A stretch of 32,466 nucleotides of DNA. Source: an uncultured Lachnospiraceae bacterium (GTDB taxonomy: Bacteria; Bacillota; Clostridia; Lachnospirales; Lachnospiraceae). The notes beneath the pieces are model-generated. The model did not search any database. It was not told where the DNA came from and worked only from the letters and a program-made list of their open reading frames with translations. This document shows positions 31,468 through 32,466 of the stretch, piece by piece. Location: positions 1 to 32,466 of the forward strand of contig CALWRQ010000020.1 of NCBI GenBank assembly GCA_944383965.1, read 5' to 3'. The translations under genes were made by a program, and so were the position numbers. Numbering within the stretch: the stretch's first letter is position 1; each line of letters starts with the position of its first letter.

Positions 31468-31956
31468 CTATTCTCTCATTTTTACAAGTTCGATGGCCTC
31501 TTTTCCGGTCATGTGCTCTACAGCGATTTCCACCATCGTGACCTGACGGAAGGAACGGTTGATTTCCTCTTCCCGTCCTTCCTCTTCCATGGGGGAGTAT
31601 CTGGCGGCCAGCAGCTCGAGGGCTTTCCGCTTTTCCCCTTCGTCGGACAGGATCCTGGCTTTTCCGAAAACGATCACACTGCGAAAGAAGGTCGTGTACT
31701 TTTCCGGAACTACCTGATCCTGGTCAATGACACAGAAGGAAACTTTTTCGTTAGATGCGATGCCGTCCAGCTTGTGGCCGGAGGGAGCGCAGTGAAAATA
31801 GATTCTGGAATCTGCGTATACATAGCTCAACGGAACAGCATAGGGATAACCATCATCCCCGGATACCGCCAGCACGCCGGACGTGCCGCGTTCCAGAATC
31901 TGAATGCACGTCTCTGGGGGAAGTGCCTGACGGTGACGTCTCATTTCTCTGAACAT
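31468..31956 (-). CDS. Nim-like pyridoxamine-5'-phosphate-oxidase-fold flavin protein
   Basis: 162 residues, split-barrel flavin fold. Close in pattern to NimA/nitroimidazole-reductase-like proteins: MRRHRQALPPETCIQIL, RGTSGVLAVSGDDGYPYAVPLSYVY, and IYFHCAPSGHKLDGI with the conserved His. Relatives reduce nitro groups or act as oxidoreductases, but most have no tested role, so no resistance claim is made. Start ATG at 31956, AAAGGA 11 nt upstream; an ATG four codons on (31944) is less well supported. It lies 51 nt downstream of the PBP gene without a clear terminator between. Confidence 0.88.
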   Translation of the reverse strand: MFREMRRHRQALPPETCIQILERGTSGVLAVSGDDGYPYAVPLSYVYADSRIYFHCAPSGHKLDGIASNEKVSFCVIDQDQVVPEKYTTFFRSVIVFGKARILSDEGEKRKALELLAARYSPMEEEGREEEINRSFRQVTMVEIAVEHMTGKEAIELVKMRE

Positions 31957-32007
31957 GACAAAACAATCCTTTCCCTGTTATTTGCAGCTGAAAAATATTC
32001 CGATGGA

Positions 32008-32466
32008 TCAGCCCGGCGGAGGTGCCGCACTGATCACATCATCTTCATATTCATTTACCACAGTCCCCGGTGAGGAGGGGGGCTGGAAGGTAGCTCCTGA
32101 GGAGGTACCGGCTCCCGGACTGGAGGGAGATCCCTGCGTGTTCGGATCGATGATCACGCTGGAACTGCTGTGAATGGTGCAGTAACCGGGCAGACTGACC
32201 AGAGAATCATCCGTTACAGCCGTTTCACCGGAAGGGATGGACATAAATACTCCGGAAGTCTTATTCGGACAGAATTCTGTAGCCAGCTGACCGGACTCGG
32301 AGCATACGGTGGCACGGATGTGATTATTGCACACTTCCGTGGGAACTGTGCCCTTGGCAAAATATTCCGTATATACGGCGTTGCCTCTCGGGTCTTCCGA
32401 GCAGACGCCGGGAACGGCCAGCTTTCCGGATTTCCGGCAGATCTCCGCAGTCTCGATGCTGTCCGG
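32008..32466 (-). CDS. Class A penicillin-binding protein, C-terminal end (partial)
   Basis: The frame is open to the window edge, so about 152 codons of the 3' end are present. Visible: AEICRKSGKLAVPGVC, then NAVYTEYFAKGTVPTEVCNNH, a pattern found after the transpeptidase domain of clostridial PBP1a-type enzymes, and four or more Cys. The tail (about the last 40 residues) is Ser/Pro/Gly-rich and disordered (SPSSPGAGTSSG), ending in PPPG. Glycosyltransferase and transpeptidase domains lie outside the window. These enzymes build peptidoglycan at the outer face of the membrane. Confidence 0.85.
   Translation of the reverse strand, partial: PDSIETAEICRKSGKLAVPGVCSEDPRGNAVYTEYFAKGTVPTEVCNNHIRATVCSESGQLATEFCPNKTSGVFMSIPSGETAVTDDSLVSLPGYCTIHSSSSVIIDPNTQGSPSSPGAGTSSGATFQPPSSPGTVVNEYEDDVISAAPPPG

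Noticed and set aside
1..32466. Mobile elements, CRISPR arrays, tRNA or rRNA genes
   Set aside because: No transposase, integrase, regularly spaced repeats or recognisable RNA gene was seen on either strand by eye; a tool search could still find a small RNA.

Overview
The window (about 50% GC) reads as chromosomal DNA of an anaerobic, spore-forming member of the Clostridia, most likely a Lachnospiraceae-type gut organism. The reasons are a complete spoIIA-sigF/spoVA sporulation block, an acyl-CoA dehydrogenase/Etf operon of clostridial type, strong AGGAGG ribosome binding sites, and CorC, FolC and Nim-like proteins with a clostridial look. No phage, IS, CRISPR or RNA gene was recognised. Species assignment is inference.

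Layout. (1) 1-324: the 3' end of valS, closed by a hairpin that lies inside the end of a convergent gene. (2) 365-2811, minus strand: two tandem sigma-54 enhancer-binding activators, one with a PAS sensor and one with no sensor domain. (3) 2812-3147: a divergent control region with inverted repeats, A-tracts and a consensus -24/-12 sigma-54 promoter (3069-3084). (4) 3148-12685, plus strand: a nine-gene acyl-CoA operon (acyl-CoA dehydrogenase, MaoC hydratase, SDR, CoA-transferase, GntP-like permease, acyl-CoA ligase, MBL hydrolase, etfB, etfA), ended by a terminator at 12716-12765. (5) 12813-20883: the arginine operon argG-H-C-J-B-D-F behind a sigma-A promoter overlapped by ArgR-like boxes. (6) 20880-22220, minus: a CNNM/CorC membrane protein sharing a bidirectional terminator with argF. 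(7) 22313-23714: a PatB/MalY C-S lyase with its own promoter, palindromic operator candidate and terminator. (8) 23780-26663: folC, a 45-residue ORF and a membrane-anchored TPR protein. (9) 26732-28238: spoIIAA-spoIIAB-sigF. (10) 28264-31407: a sigma-F/G-type promoter, a 51-residue membrane ORF and spoVAA-AB-AC-AD-AE. (11) 31468-32466, minus: a Nim-like flavin protein and the 3' end of a class A penicillin-binding protein gene.

How the genes work together. In the sigma-54 region the PAS activator probably senses a metabolite or redox state and opens the promoter facing it. The operon would import an organic acid, attach CoA by transfer or by ATP-driven ligation, interconvert 3-oxo, 3-hydroxy, enoyl and acyl-CoA forms, and pass electrons through EtfAB. 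No thiolase is present, so disproportionation or reduction of a short hydroxy or unsaturated acid (for example 3-hydroxybutyrate or crotonate) is a better guess than complete beta-oxidation. The arg genes encode the recycling acetyl pathway (ArgJ) from N-acetylglutamate to citrulline and argininosuccinate, then arginine. The spoIIA genes control forespore sigma-F, and the spoVA products move dipicolinic acid into the spore.

The least conventional elements are the paired activators with different deviations in conserved AAA+ motifs, their shared control region, and the small membrane ORF that opens the spoVA operon.
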